Notes under the pieces: model-generated
Database searches by the model: none
What the model saw: the letters and a program-made list of their open reading frames with translations, nothing else
Told to the model about the DNA's origin: nothing
Assembly: GCA_964608965.1 (NCBI GenBank)
Contig: CAZSPZ010000021.1
Coordinates: 1-31,058 of the forward strand
Source of the DNA: UBA10908 sp964608965
GTDB lineage: Bacteria > Bacillota > Clostridia > Peptostreptococcales > Anaerovoracaceae
Direction: 5' to 3'
Length of the DNA: 31,058 nucleotides
Part shown: piece by piece, positions 25,868-31,058 of the stretch
Layout of the letters: every line of letters begins with the position of its first letter
How positions within the stretch are numbered: position 1 is the stretch's first letter
Made by a program: the position numbers and the translations under genes

Positions 25868-25973
25868 GTAAAGATAGTCTCCATGAAAGAAATCCAAGAA
25901 AATAAAGCTTTTCAAAGGTAGCAGAGGCGAATTTAAGTATTCAATGATATTATTTTTATGACATCATATTCAT

Positions 25974-26004
25974 CTCGAAAAAACTCGGCCTTCGGGCCGA
26001 GTTT
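25974..26004 (-). terminator. terminator of the GntR-ABC-GIY-YIG operon
   Basis: Ten-base arms AAACTCGGCC and GGCCGAGTTT (25981-25990, 25995-26004) with a TTCG loop, followed on the minus strand by TTTTTTCG. A textbook intrinsic terminator. Confidence 0.92.
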
Positions 26005-26016
26005 CTGTTAATACTC

Positions 26017-26271
26017 TTAAAAGTGCTTTTTCTCTTCTATTAACGCAATCTTGTCTTTTCGCGCTAATTTTTTTATTTCCGCTTCCCGTTTCAATGCTTC
26101 CGAACGGTCCGCACATTCTTGTCGAAATACTACTTCCGACGGCCCTCTGCCGCGCGTATATTTTGCGCCTTTTTTTGCATTGTGCGCCGCAAGGCGTTTA
26201 TCCACGTCATCCGTCATGCCTGTATAATACGTACCGTCTTTACATTGAAGCATATATACCCAGTAACTCAT
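26017..26271 (-). CDS. GIY-YIG domain protein (YhbQ-like)
   Basis: An 84-residue single-domain protein. It opens WVYMLQCKDGTYYTGMTDDVDKR, which holds the GIY-YIG equivalents (VYM and YTG) and the conserved Arg. KGAKYTRGRGPSEVVF and the catalytic-type Glu in SEALKREAEIK follow. This is the UPF0213/YhbQ group of small nuclease-fold proteins, whose cellular role is poorly defined (a role in DNA repair is proposed). Its ATG lies one base after the permease stop, with AAAGAG upstream, so it is the last gene of the exporter operon. Whether it has anything to do with the exporter is doubtful; the pairing may just be transcriptional. Confidence 0.9.
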   Translation of the reverse strand: MSYWVYMLQCKDGTYYTGMTDDVDKRLAAHNAKKGAKYTRGRGPSEVVFRQECADRSEALKREAEIKKLARKDKIALIEEKKHF

Positions 26272-26272
26272 G

Positions 26273-26887
26273 TTAAAACTCTTTTTTCTGATAAATGAGT
26301 GTTGAAACCCGAATGGATGTGATGTTGAATACTAAGGTGGTTATAAATGAAGCTAGAAGTATGAACACTAAGTTGCTGTTGATAACGGATATCATCTCCA
26401 ACAATTTCCCTCCCAGAGACATTGTAGCAAAGACGGTAACGGCAATAGCCAGGAAAAATGCAATCCGTCCTTTTTCCACACCCAGTTTAAACATGACAGG
26501 AAGATTGACCGCCTGCATAACAAACGCAACGCAAACGGTAAGAGCCAGGGCAACAATATTTTCCGTTTCGTAAGGAACATCCTTTATAAGCATCAGGGCG
26601 CCTTGCGCAAGGGCCGTCAGCACAAACACACCGGTTATCATAGCGTATCCGATCAAATATTTACTTAAAACGATATCCTTTGAGGAATACGGCATCATCA
26701 CAGCAAGACTGTCCCATTTGGATCGTTCATCGTATGCCAGTGCGGTGATAGGCAGCATCGCGGCATAAACAATCGCAAAGCTGGAACTGGAATAGCCGGG
26801 AAGACAAGAAAACACGACGATCATTAAAATAAATATTTTCATCTGTTTAAACAGCGTATAGTAATCCTTTAACAATAAGCCTTTCAT
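26273..26887 (-). CDS. ABC-2 type transporter permease
   Basis: A 204-residue membrane protein. Six hydrophobic segments are apparent, beginning with IFILMIVVFSCLPG, then an inter-helix LPITALAYDERSKWDSLAVMMPYSSKDIVLSKY, typical of ABC-2 (ABC2_membrane_5-like) permeases. It is coded directly after the ATPase: the ATPase stop TGA and this ATG (26887) are separated by two bases. A TTG at 26893 could also start it, but GGGGG lies at a better distance from the ATG. It should form the channel of an exporter, driven by the ATPase before it. Cargo unknown; bacitracin/lantibiotic or lipid export would fit the family. Confidence 0.85.
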   Translation of the reverse strand: MKGLLLKDYYTLFKQMKIFILMIVVFSCLPGYSSSSFAIVYAAMLPITALAYDERSKWDSLAVMMPYSSKDIVLSKYLIGYAMITGVFVLTALAQGALMLIKDVPYETENIVALALTVCVAFVMQAVNLPVMFKLGVEKGRIAFFLAIAVTVFATMSLGGKLLEMISVINSNLVFILLASFITTLVFNITSIRVSTLIYQKKEF

Positions 26888-26889
26888 CC

Positions 26890-27735
26890 TCAATTTTCCC
26901 CCTTTGCGAGAAACAAAATAATATCTTCCAATGTAGTGTGTTCCGTTTGAAATATTTCGGAGACGGCTGATTTCATAATCAACGCCTCTGTACCGTATCG
27001 CCCCTCTTTTTGTCCGAGAATTGCTTCTTTTGGGATGGCTTCAAAATCTGATTTTGACAGTTTGACGATGGCATATTCCTCTATCAACTTATCTTTTTCT
27101 TCGCAAAACAGTAATTTCCCGTTATGCACAAATGCGATGAAATCGCAAATTTTTTCAAGATCGCTTACGATATGAGAAGAAAGCAAAATGGAATGTGATT
27201 CGTCCCGGGTAAATTCGTTGAATATGTCCAGCATTTCATCGCGCACCATAGGATCAAGTCCGCTCGTCGCTTCGTCCAATATTAACAATTTAGGGTTGTG
27301 GGACAAAGCCACTGCAATGGCCAATTTCATTTTCATCCCTCTGGAAAAGTCCTTAAAAATTTTATTTTCAGGCAGGCGGAACCGGCTGATTAATTGAAAA
27401 TACTTTATTTCGTTCCAGTTATCGTATGTGTTTTTCATGATATTGTTCACATTTTTAGGCGTCAATACTTCTGCAAAGTATGCTTCGTCCAACACGATGC
27501 CTATATCTTCTTTTATTTTTTGAAAATCTGCACTTTTGTTGTCCAGACCCAAAACACTCACGCTGCCGCTCTCTCTTGAAACTGCGTTCATGATCAGCTT
27601 AATCAGCGTACTTTTTCCTGCTCCGTTTTCGCCCACCAAGCCCATAATACTCCCCTCGGGAAGCACGAGGTTGATATCCCGGAGCGAAAAACCCGGATAT
27701 GATTTATTTAAATCTCTGATTTCGATAGCATTCAT
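26890..27735 (-). CDS. ABC exporter ATPase (YtrB/BcrA type)
   Basis: A 281-residue ATPase. Walker A is GENGAGKST (35-43). The signature FSRGMKMKLAIA replaces the usual LSGGQ, as is common in this group. Walker B is LLILDEATSGLD, followed by SHIVSDLEKICD with the switch His. The C-terminal 60 residues are a family-specific tail. It is encoded between the GntR regulator and the ABC-2 permease, in the order seen in ytr-type operons of Firmicutes, where the exporters respond to cell-envelope stress or peptide antibiotics. GAGGA lies upstream of the ATG at 9-10 bases. Role in this organism is inferred from synteny only. Confidence 0.9.
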   Translation of the reverse strand: MNAIEIRDLNKSYPGFSLRDINLVLPEGSIMGLVGENGAGKSTLIKLIMNAVSRESGSVSVLGLDNKSADFQKIKEDIGIVLDEAYFAEVLTPKNVNNIMKNTYDNWNEIKYFQLISRFRLPENKIFKDFSRGMKMKLAIAVALSHNPKLLILDEATSGLDPMVRDEMLDIFNEFTRDESHSILLSSHIVSDLEKICDFIAFVHNGKLLFCEEKDKLIEEYAIVKLSKSDFEAIPKEAILGQKEGRYGTEALIMKSAVSEIFQTEHTTLEDIILFLAKGEN

Positions 27736-27741
27736 AAAAAA

Positions 27742-28116
27742 TTAGTCCTCTCTGTCAACCAATTGAAACATTTCGATGATCTGCTTTTGGGATAAATTGC
27801 AGGATGCTGCCAAGGCTGATATGGAGCGCATATGCTCTTCTATCTGTTTCAGGTGCTCTTCTCTGATGATCTCTACATTTTTCTGCGCCACATAGCAACC
27901 TTTAGAGGCAACCGTGTTAATGTATCCGTCTCTCTCCAGCTCATCATAAGCACGTTTCGTTGTGATGACGCTGATTCTAAGATCTTTTGCCAGCGCCCTT
28001 ATCGAAGGCAATATATCGCCCTCGTTCAGCTTCCCCGAAATAATCCAGGATTTAATCTGCTCGTATATTTGTTCGTATATGGGCCGATTGCTGGCATTGC
28101 TTATGATAATATCCAA
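27742..28116 (-). CDS. GntR-family regulator, YtrA subfamily
   Basis: A 124-residue regulator from a TTG at 28116, with GGAGGA upstream. Longer in-frame starts, including an ATG at 28191, lie before the transcription start and are rejected. RPIYEQIYEQIKSWIISGKLNEGDILPSIRALAKDLRISVITTKRAYDELERDGYI is the winged helix-turn-helix of GntR proteins. The short C-terminal part (about 50 residues) ends EMFQLVDRED and is a dimer helix with no ligand domain, as in YtrA. It should repress its own operon, which includes the exporter downstream. An inverted repeat over its promoter (28132-28160) is the likely operator. Confidence 0.9.
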   Translation of the reverse strand: MDIIISNASNRPIYEQIYEQIKSWIISGKLNEGDILPSIRALAKDLRISVITTKRAYDELERDGYINTVASKGCYVAQKNVEIIREEHLKQIEEHMRSISALAASCNLSQKQIIEMFQLVDRED

Positions 28117-28131
28117 AGAATCTCCTCCTGC

Positions 28132-28160
28132 ATACTGTATATATACAACATGTACAGTAT
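28132..28160. promoter_or_regulatory. probable GntR operator
   Basis: Inverted repeat ATACTGTA (28132-28139) and TACAGTAT (28153-28160), 13 bases apart, covering the -10 box and start site of the GntR operon. Such a position fits autorepression by the adjacent YtrA-type protein. Confidence 0.7.
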
Positions 28161-28184
28161 AAGCAACAAAAAAAGCTTTGTCAA
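28156..28184 (-). promoter_or_regulatory. promoter of the GntR-ABC operon
   Basis: Minus-strand -35 TTGACA (28179-28184), 17-base spacer and -10 TATACT (28156-28161), near consensus. The leader is about 33 bases. Confidence 0.88.
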
Positions 28185-28201
28185 CAGACAAAACTTTTTT
28201 T
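28168..28201 (-). terminator. terminator of the arsenic operon, overlapping the next -35 box
   Basis: Arms of 15 bases (28168-28182 and 28187-28201) with one G-U pair and a 4-base loop. On the minus strand the 3' arm ends in T7. The same bases contain the TTGACA -35 box of the GntR promoter. Confidence 0.85.
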
Positions 28202-28255
28202 AAATAAATTATTATCGCCCCATACCCGCGCTTTATTATTCGTTTGCGCTGTGTA

Positions 28256-28663
28256 CTATGTGCGAGCTATGATGTCGGCTCTCAATTCTTTGATTTTTTC
28301 TTCGATGATTTTTATGACAGCAATAAATTCGTTATCCGGTTTACCTGTGGGATCTTCCAAGCCCCAATCCTCCCTGCGGTCGGCGGGTAAATACGGGCAT
28401 ACCACACCACATCCCATGGTAACGACAATATCCACCGGTGGAAGATCCGAAAGCAATTTCGAATGTTGTGTCAATTCCATATCGATTCCGTACAATTGTT
28501 TGATCAACCGGACTGCATCCTTGTTGATATGGTCTTTTATTTCAGTTCCGGCGGAATAACTTTCAAAAGCATCGGACGCAAAATGTTTACCCAATGCTTC
28601 GGCAATTTGACTGCGGCACGAATTGTGAACACATACAAATGCAACCTTTGGAACATTTTTCAT
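28256..28663 (-). CDS. arsC: arsenate reductase, low-molecular-weight phosphatase type
   Basis: A 135-residue protein with the phosphatase loop CVHNSCRS (Cys11 to Arg17, CX5R), SAGTE, DIVVTMGCGVVCP and the catalytic Asp in DWGLEDPTG. This is the LMW-PTP-fold arsenate reductase (ArsC). It reduces arsenate to arsenite in the cytoplasm through a Cys relay. The relay cysteines are probably Cys85 and Cys89, only four apart, unlike Cys82/Cys89 of the plasmid pI258 enzyme. It lies 5 bases after a thioredoxin-like protein that could recycle it, in an operon led by an ArsR regulator. It is the last gene before the terminator at 28168-28201. Confidence 0.93.
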   Translation of the reverse strand: MKNVPKVAFVCVHNSCRSQIAEALGKHFASDAFESYSAGTEIKDHINKDAVRLIKQLYGIDMELTQHSKLLSDLPPVDIVVTMGCGVVCPYLPADRREDWGLEDPTGKPDNEFIAVIKIIEEKIKELRADIIART

Positions 28664-28668
28664 ATCGA

Positions 28669-29016
28669 TTACCCTCTCGCCTTTTCAAGAATTTTTACGA
28701 CTTCTTCTGTCTTCAGTACTTTGCCAAACGAAACAACCTTACCGTCCACTACGAGAGCCGGTGTTGTCATAACGCCATAAGCTGCAATTTGAGAAAAATC
28801 GGTAACGTGCTCAATCGCAGTGTCCATGCCGAGCTTTTGAAGCGCTTCTTTTGTAGCTGCCTCCAATTGATTGCATTTTGCGCAGCCCGAACCGAGTACT
28901 TTAATTGCCGGACCCTCCGATTTTGATGCTTCTGCCCTTTTGATGCTTTCTGCATCGCAAGAACCGCAACTGCAGCCGCAGTTTTCTGTTTTTTTGATTT
29001 TACCGAACAATGCCAT
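28669..29016 (-). CDS. thioredoxin-like redox protein with Cys-rich N-terminus
   Basis: A 115-residue protein. The core has GSGCAKCNQLE (Cys45, Cys48 as the CxxC pair) and MTTPALVVDGKVV with the cis-proline loop, as in the small 'thioredoxin family / redox-active disulfide protein 2' group. An N-terminal segment, CGCSCGSC (13-20), adds four cysteines that could bind a metal or metalloid. AAGGAG precedes the ATG. It sits between the DUF2703 gene and arsC. A role as reductant of ArsC, or as a carrier of arsenite thiolate, is inferred from context and not established. Confidence 0.85.
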   Translation of the reverse strand: MALFGKIKKTENCGCSCGSCDAESIKRAEASKSEGPAIKVLGSGCAKCNQLEAATKEALQKLGMDTAIEHVTDFSQIAAYGVMTTPALVVDGKVVSFGKVLKTEEVVKILEKARG

Positions 29017-29050
29017 TTTTTTATCTCCTTTTTTATCGCTACAATATTAG

Positions 29051-29596
29051 TTAATTATTTAGATTTTCTTTTCCGTCATAAAATGCTTTTAAGTTTGCGG
29101 GTAATTCGTAGCAGCTACAACCACATTCATTCTTTTCAAGAAAAGCCCCTTTAAGAATCGCCTCCGCTATCATCGCTTTTGGCGGCACTTCATAAGTTTT
29201 ATCACCGTATTCAAAAACACGACAATCCACATCCGTCCCGCTGATTTGGCTGCAGCAGCCGCAACTGCTTTCCTGTACCGAAAGACAGATATCGTTTCCG
29301 TTGACCCGTATGGTCGGAGAAGAAAGGAATTGATACTCTTCCGCCTTTTGGGCTGTTGTCATTTCAATTTTTTTATATTCAAATGAATATCCGGCCAGCT
29401 CAATGGCAGGTGAAAGTTCAGATAATACCTCTTCCAGGACTTTGTCTGTACCTATGCACCGATCGCAGGTGTTTAAATCCAGGAATAAGTAATCTACGGA
29501 TATGATCTTGGGTGACGGCTCGCCGCATCCACAGGAACAGGTGGGCTCCTCTTTGTGCTTTAAATGTTTATTAAAGTGAAACCGAACTTTTGACAT
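29051..29596 (-). CDS. DUF2703 cysteine-rich protein of the arsenic operon
   Basis: A 181-residue protein starting at ATG 29596, with GGAGG nine bases upstream; the longer in-frame reading begins inside the permease gene and is rejected. It has 13 cysteines in clusters: TCSCGCGEP near the N-terminus, NTCDRC, SSCGCC, and NECGCSC near the C-terminus. The middle has a thioredoxin-like layout, with the CDRC pair after a beta strand and SSPTIRVNG like a cis-Pro loop. The DUF2703 label (PF10865) is from my recall of the family. Its function is not defined. Given neighbours and thiol density, an arsenite-binding chaperone (ArsD-like in role) is reasonable but unproven. Confidence 0.8.
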   Translation of the reverse strand: MSKVRFHFNKHLKHKEEPTCSCGCGEPSPKIISVDYLFLDLNTCDRCIGTDKVLEEVLSELSPAIELAGYSFEYKKIEMTTAQKAEEYQFLSSPTIRVNGNDICLSVQESSCGCCSQISGTDVDCRVFEYGDKTYEVPPKAMIAEAILKGAFLEKNECGCSCYELPANLKAFYDGKENLNN

Positions 29597-29609
29597 AAGC
29601 AATTGCCTC

Positions 29610-30623
29610 CTAAATAATATACATCTGCAAAGCGTTGAAAAAATATCCCACAATAATAATGCCGAAAGTGCATATTGCAATAAACATCGCCAAAAGTTTC
29701 GGTTTTACGGCTTTTCGCAGCATGATCATGGAAGGTAAAGATAACGTGGTGACAGCCATCATAAAAGCAAGAATGGAACCCAACTGCGCACCTTTAGCGA
29801 ACAGTGCTTCCGCAATAGGAATCGTACCGAATATGTCTCCATACATGGGAACCCCGACAAGCGTTGCTAAAATAACGCCGAACGGATTGTTGTTTCCTAA
29901 TACTGCCGCTATCCACTCTTCCGGAATCCAATTGTGAATGACGGCGCCTATGCCCACCCCGATAAGAATATACGGGAAAACTTTTTTAAATGTTGCCTGC
30001 ATCTGTTCCTTGGCATAGACAATCCTATCCTGCCTTGTTAAGTCGGGAGATTCAATATCCACACTGCCTGTCGTCATAATAAAACTCTCCACATATTTTT
30101 CCATATGCGATTTTTCGATGATTCTTCCGCCGACAATCGCTATGGTTAAGCCTACAGCGACATAAACGACGGCCACCTTCGGTCCGAAAATGCTCATTAA
30201 TAAAACAAGCGACCCAAGGTCCACCATGGGAGAGGATATTAAAAACGAAAAGGTAACGCCAATCGGAAGCCCTGCACTGGTAAAGCCAATGAATAGCGGA
30301 ATCGAAGAGCATGAGCAAAACGGTGTGACGGTGCCAAGCAAGGCGGCAGCGGCGTTTGCTCCGATGCCACTAAAACGTCCCAATATTTTCTTGCTGCGTT
30401 CCGGAGGGAAATAGCTCTGGATATAGCTGATAAAAAAGATCAGCACACATAACAGTACGGTTATTTTTATGACATCATATAAAAAGAAACTTAAACTTCC
30501 GACCCATCGATTGGAAGTGTCAAGGCCTAAAGACGACAAGCCGGATGTAATCCACTGGCTCAGCCATTTCATGCCTAAAATTTGATTTTGAAATATATCC
30601 CACACGGACTTTATAAATTGCAT
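29610..30623 (-). CDS. arsP: ArsP-like permease (DUF318/YraQ family)
   Basis: A 337-residue membrane protein with about eight hydrophobic segments. TPFCSCSSIPLFIGF (about 100-114) is the family signature with vicinal-type Cys103 and Cys105; the second half has VGVPMYGDIFGTIPIAEALF. This is the PF03773 permease group that includes ArsP, an exporter of trivalent organoarsenicals in Campylobacter. It follows the arsR stop by four bases. No ArsB or Acr3 gene is seen, so it is the only exporter in this operon. It may export arsenite or a methylated or thiolated form. The name is given for family resemblance; substrate is uncertain. Confidence 0.85.
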   Translation of the reverse strand: MQFIKSVWDIFQNQILGMKWLSQWITSGLSSLGLDTSNRWVGSLSFFLYDVIKITVLLCVLIFFISYIQSYFPPERSKKILGRFSGIGANAAAALLGTVTPFCSCSSIPLFIGFTSAGLPIGVTFSFLISSPMVDLGSLVLLMSIFGPKVAVVYVAVGLTIAIVGGRIIEKSHMEKYVESFIMTTGSVDIESPDLTRQDRIVYAKEQMQATFKKVFPYILIGVGIGAVIHNWIPEEWIAAVLGNNNPFGVILATLVGVPMYGDIFGTIPIAEALFAKGAQLGSILAFMMAVTTLSLPSMIMLRKAVKPKLLAMFIAICTFGIIIVGYFFNALQMYII

Positions 30624-30627
30624 AATA

Positions 30628-30957
30628 CTATTCTCTCACCTTCTCTTCATCGCAGCATCCACTATCTATGTCCATATAGTTTGTTGATGTGATGAATTCC
30701 AATAAACGCTTTGCGTCGTCGCTTCCCTTTTTGCTGATTCGATAATGTGTCCATTTTCCCTGCTGCCGGCTTTCCAGAATGCCTGATTCGCAAAGAATTT
30801 TCATATGATAAGCTAAGGAAGATTGAGGAATGTCCAATTTCTCCATCAGCACGCAGGCGCATTTTTCACCTTCTCGGAGCAGTTCCAGAATATTCAGACG
30901 CTTTTCATCACAAAACGCTTTAAATACTTTTGCTTGTTCATCATATACGTTTGACAT
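30628..30957 (-). CDS. arsR: ArsR-family metalloregulator
   Basis: A 109-residue winged-helix repressor. The N-terminal helix has FKAFCDEKRLNILELLREG. CAC (Cys33, Cys35) in EKCACVLMEKL sits in the position of the As(III)-binding ELCVC motif of classic ArsR. The recognition helix is QSSLAYHMKILCESGIL, then a beta-wing QQGKWTHYRISKKG. The C-terminus has CC (DSGCCDEEK), probably extra thiolate ligands. It should repress the operon and be released by arsenite. AAGGAGG precedes the ATG. Its own promoter and a 20-base palindrome lie just upstream. Confidence 0.93.
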   Translation of the reverse strand: MSNVYDEQAKVFKAFCDEKRLNILELLREGEKCACVLMEKLDIPQSSLAYHMKILCESGILESRQQGKWTHYRISKKGSDDAKRLLEFITSTNYMDIDSGCCDEEKVRE

Positions 30958-30968
30958 GGTTCCTCCTT

Positions 30969-30988
30969 ACATCGAATTAATTTGATGT
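30969..30988. promoter_or_regulatory. probable ArsR operator
   Basis: Near-perfect palindrome ACATCGAATTAATTTGATGT (one mismatch pair) directly after the -10 box, at the start site. The ATCGAA/TTTGAT type half-site is typical of ArsR operators. Confidence 0.75.
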
Positions 30989-30992
30989 GTTA

Positions 30993-31021
30993 AGAATATA
31001 TCTCAAATCGAATTTTGTCAA
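30993..31021 (-). promoter_or_regulatory. promoter of the arsenic operon
   Basis: Minus-strand -35 TTGACA (31016-31021), 17-base spacer and -10 TATTCT (30993-30998). Leader about 29 bases. Confidence 0.85.
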
Positions 31022-31034
31022 TACGAAACGCAAT

Positions 31035-31058
31035 AAAAAACCCACCATCTTGAAGTGC
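31035..31058 (-). terminator. half of a terminator cut by the window edge
   Basis: On the minus strand a GC-containing arm reads GCACTTCAAGATGGTGGG followed by TTTTTT. The matching arm would lie beyond 31058. It probably ends an upstream minus-strand gene. Confidence 0.5.

Noticed and set aside
28117..28191. Longer N-terminus for the GntR regulator from ATG 28191
   Set aside because: This segment overlaps the consensus promoter and the start site; the TTG at 28116 has the ribosome site and matches family length.
29597..29680. Longer N-terminus for the DUF2703 protein
   Set aside because: It would lie inside the permease coding end; ATG 29596 has a strong ribosome site.
1..31058. CRISPR array, tRNA, rRNA, riboswitch, phage or transposon
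   Set aside because: No regularly spaced repeats, no cloverleaf or rRNA segments, no conserved riboswitch cores that I could recognise in the leaders, and no transposase or integrase motifs were found.

Overview
The window reads as chromosome from an anaerobic, low-to-moderate-GC Firmicute, most likely an uncultured Clostridia. The evidence is gene content: an oxygen-sensitive 2-hydroxyacyl-CoA-dehydratase-type activase, a C_GCAxxG_C_C redox protein, a DUF3798 lipoprotein transporter, a Cys-rich clostridial-type arsenic operon, strong AGGAGG ribosome sites and several TTG starts. Three runs of exactly 10 N (3078, 7476, 18744) show a scaffolded draft or metagenome assembly. The genus cannot be named from this sequence. 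No tRNA, rRNA, CRISPR array, phage or insertion sequence was seen, and no gene-free stretch exceeds about 260 bases.

Positions 1-8681 (minus strand) hold a catabolic cluster. A strong promoter with a TGAACA palindrome and half-site near 8730-8776 drives a FucA-type class II aldolase, a D-2-hydroxyacid dehydrogenase, a zinc alcohol dehydrogenase, a Cys/Met-metabolism PLP lyase and an FGGY sugar kinase. After a hairpin come two YtcJ-like amidohydrolases; the second runs off the left edge. Together they suggest stepwise breakdown of a polyol, sugar or amino-acid conjugate, but the substrate is unknown.

Positions 8819-11148: a small C_GCAxxG_C_C protein (minus) and, from an abutting divergent promoter, a YegS/DgkB-type lipid kinase and a calcineurin-like phosphoesterase (plus). 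A bidirectional terminator follows.

Positions 11253-19621: a complete BMP/ribose-type ABC importer on the minus strand (DUF3798 binding lipoprotein, double ATPase, two permeases). The second permease carries an insertion of roughly 120 residues built from an internal repeat. Upstream are two M20 metallopeptidases, PepV-like (minus) and YgeY-like (plus), fired from overlapping divergent promoters.

Positions 19728-25762 (minus): an AMP-forming acyl-CoA synthetase, a 1002-residue protein with two BadF/HgdC-type ATPase domains, an Fe-S type Cys motif and a DUF2229-like domain, and an overlapping gene for the remaining HgdB-like part, which is fused to it in many relatives. This looks like an ATP-driven low-potential electron system with its own acyl-CoA ligase.

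Positions 26017-28184 (minus): an autoregulated GntR/YtrA-type regulator, an ABC-2 exporter (ATPase plus permease) and a GIY-YIG protein. Positions 28256-31021 (minus): an arsenic operon of ArsR, an ArsP-like permease, a 13-Cys DUF2703 protein, a thioredoxin-like protein and ArsC. It has a consensus promoter and ArsR operator, and its terminator is built into the -35 box of the next operon.
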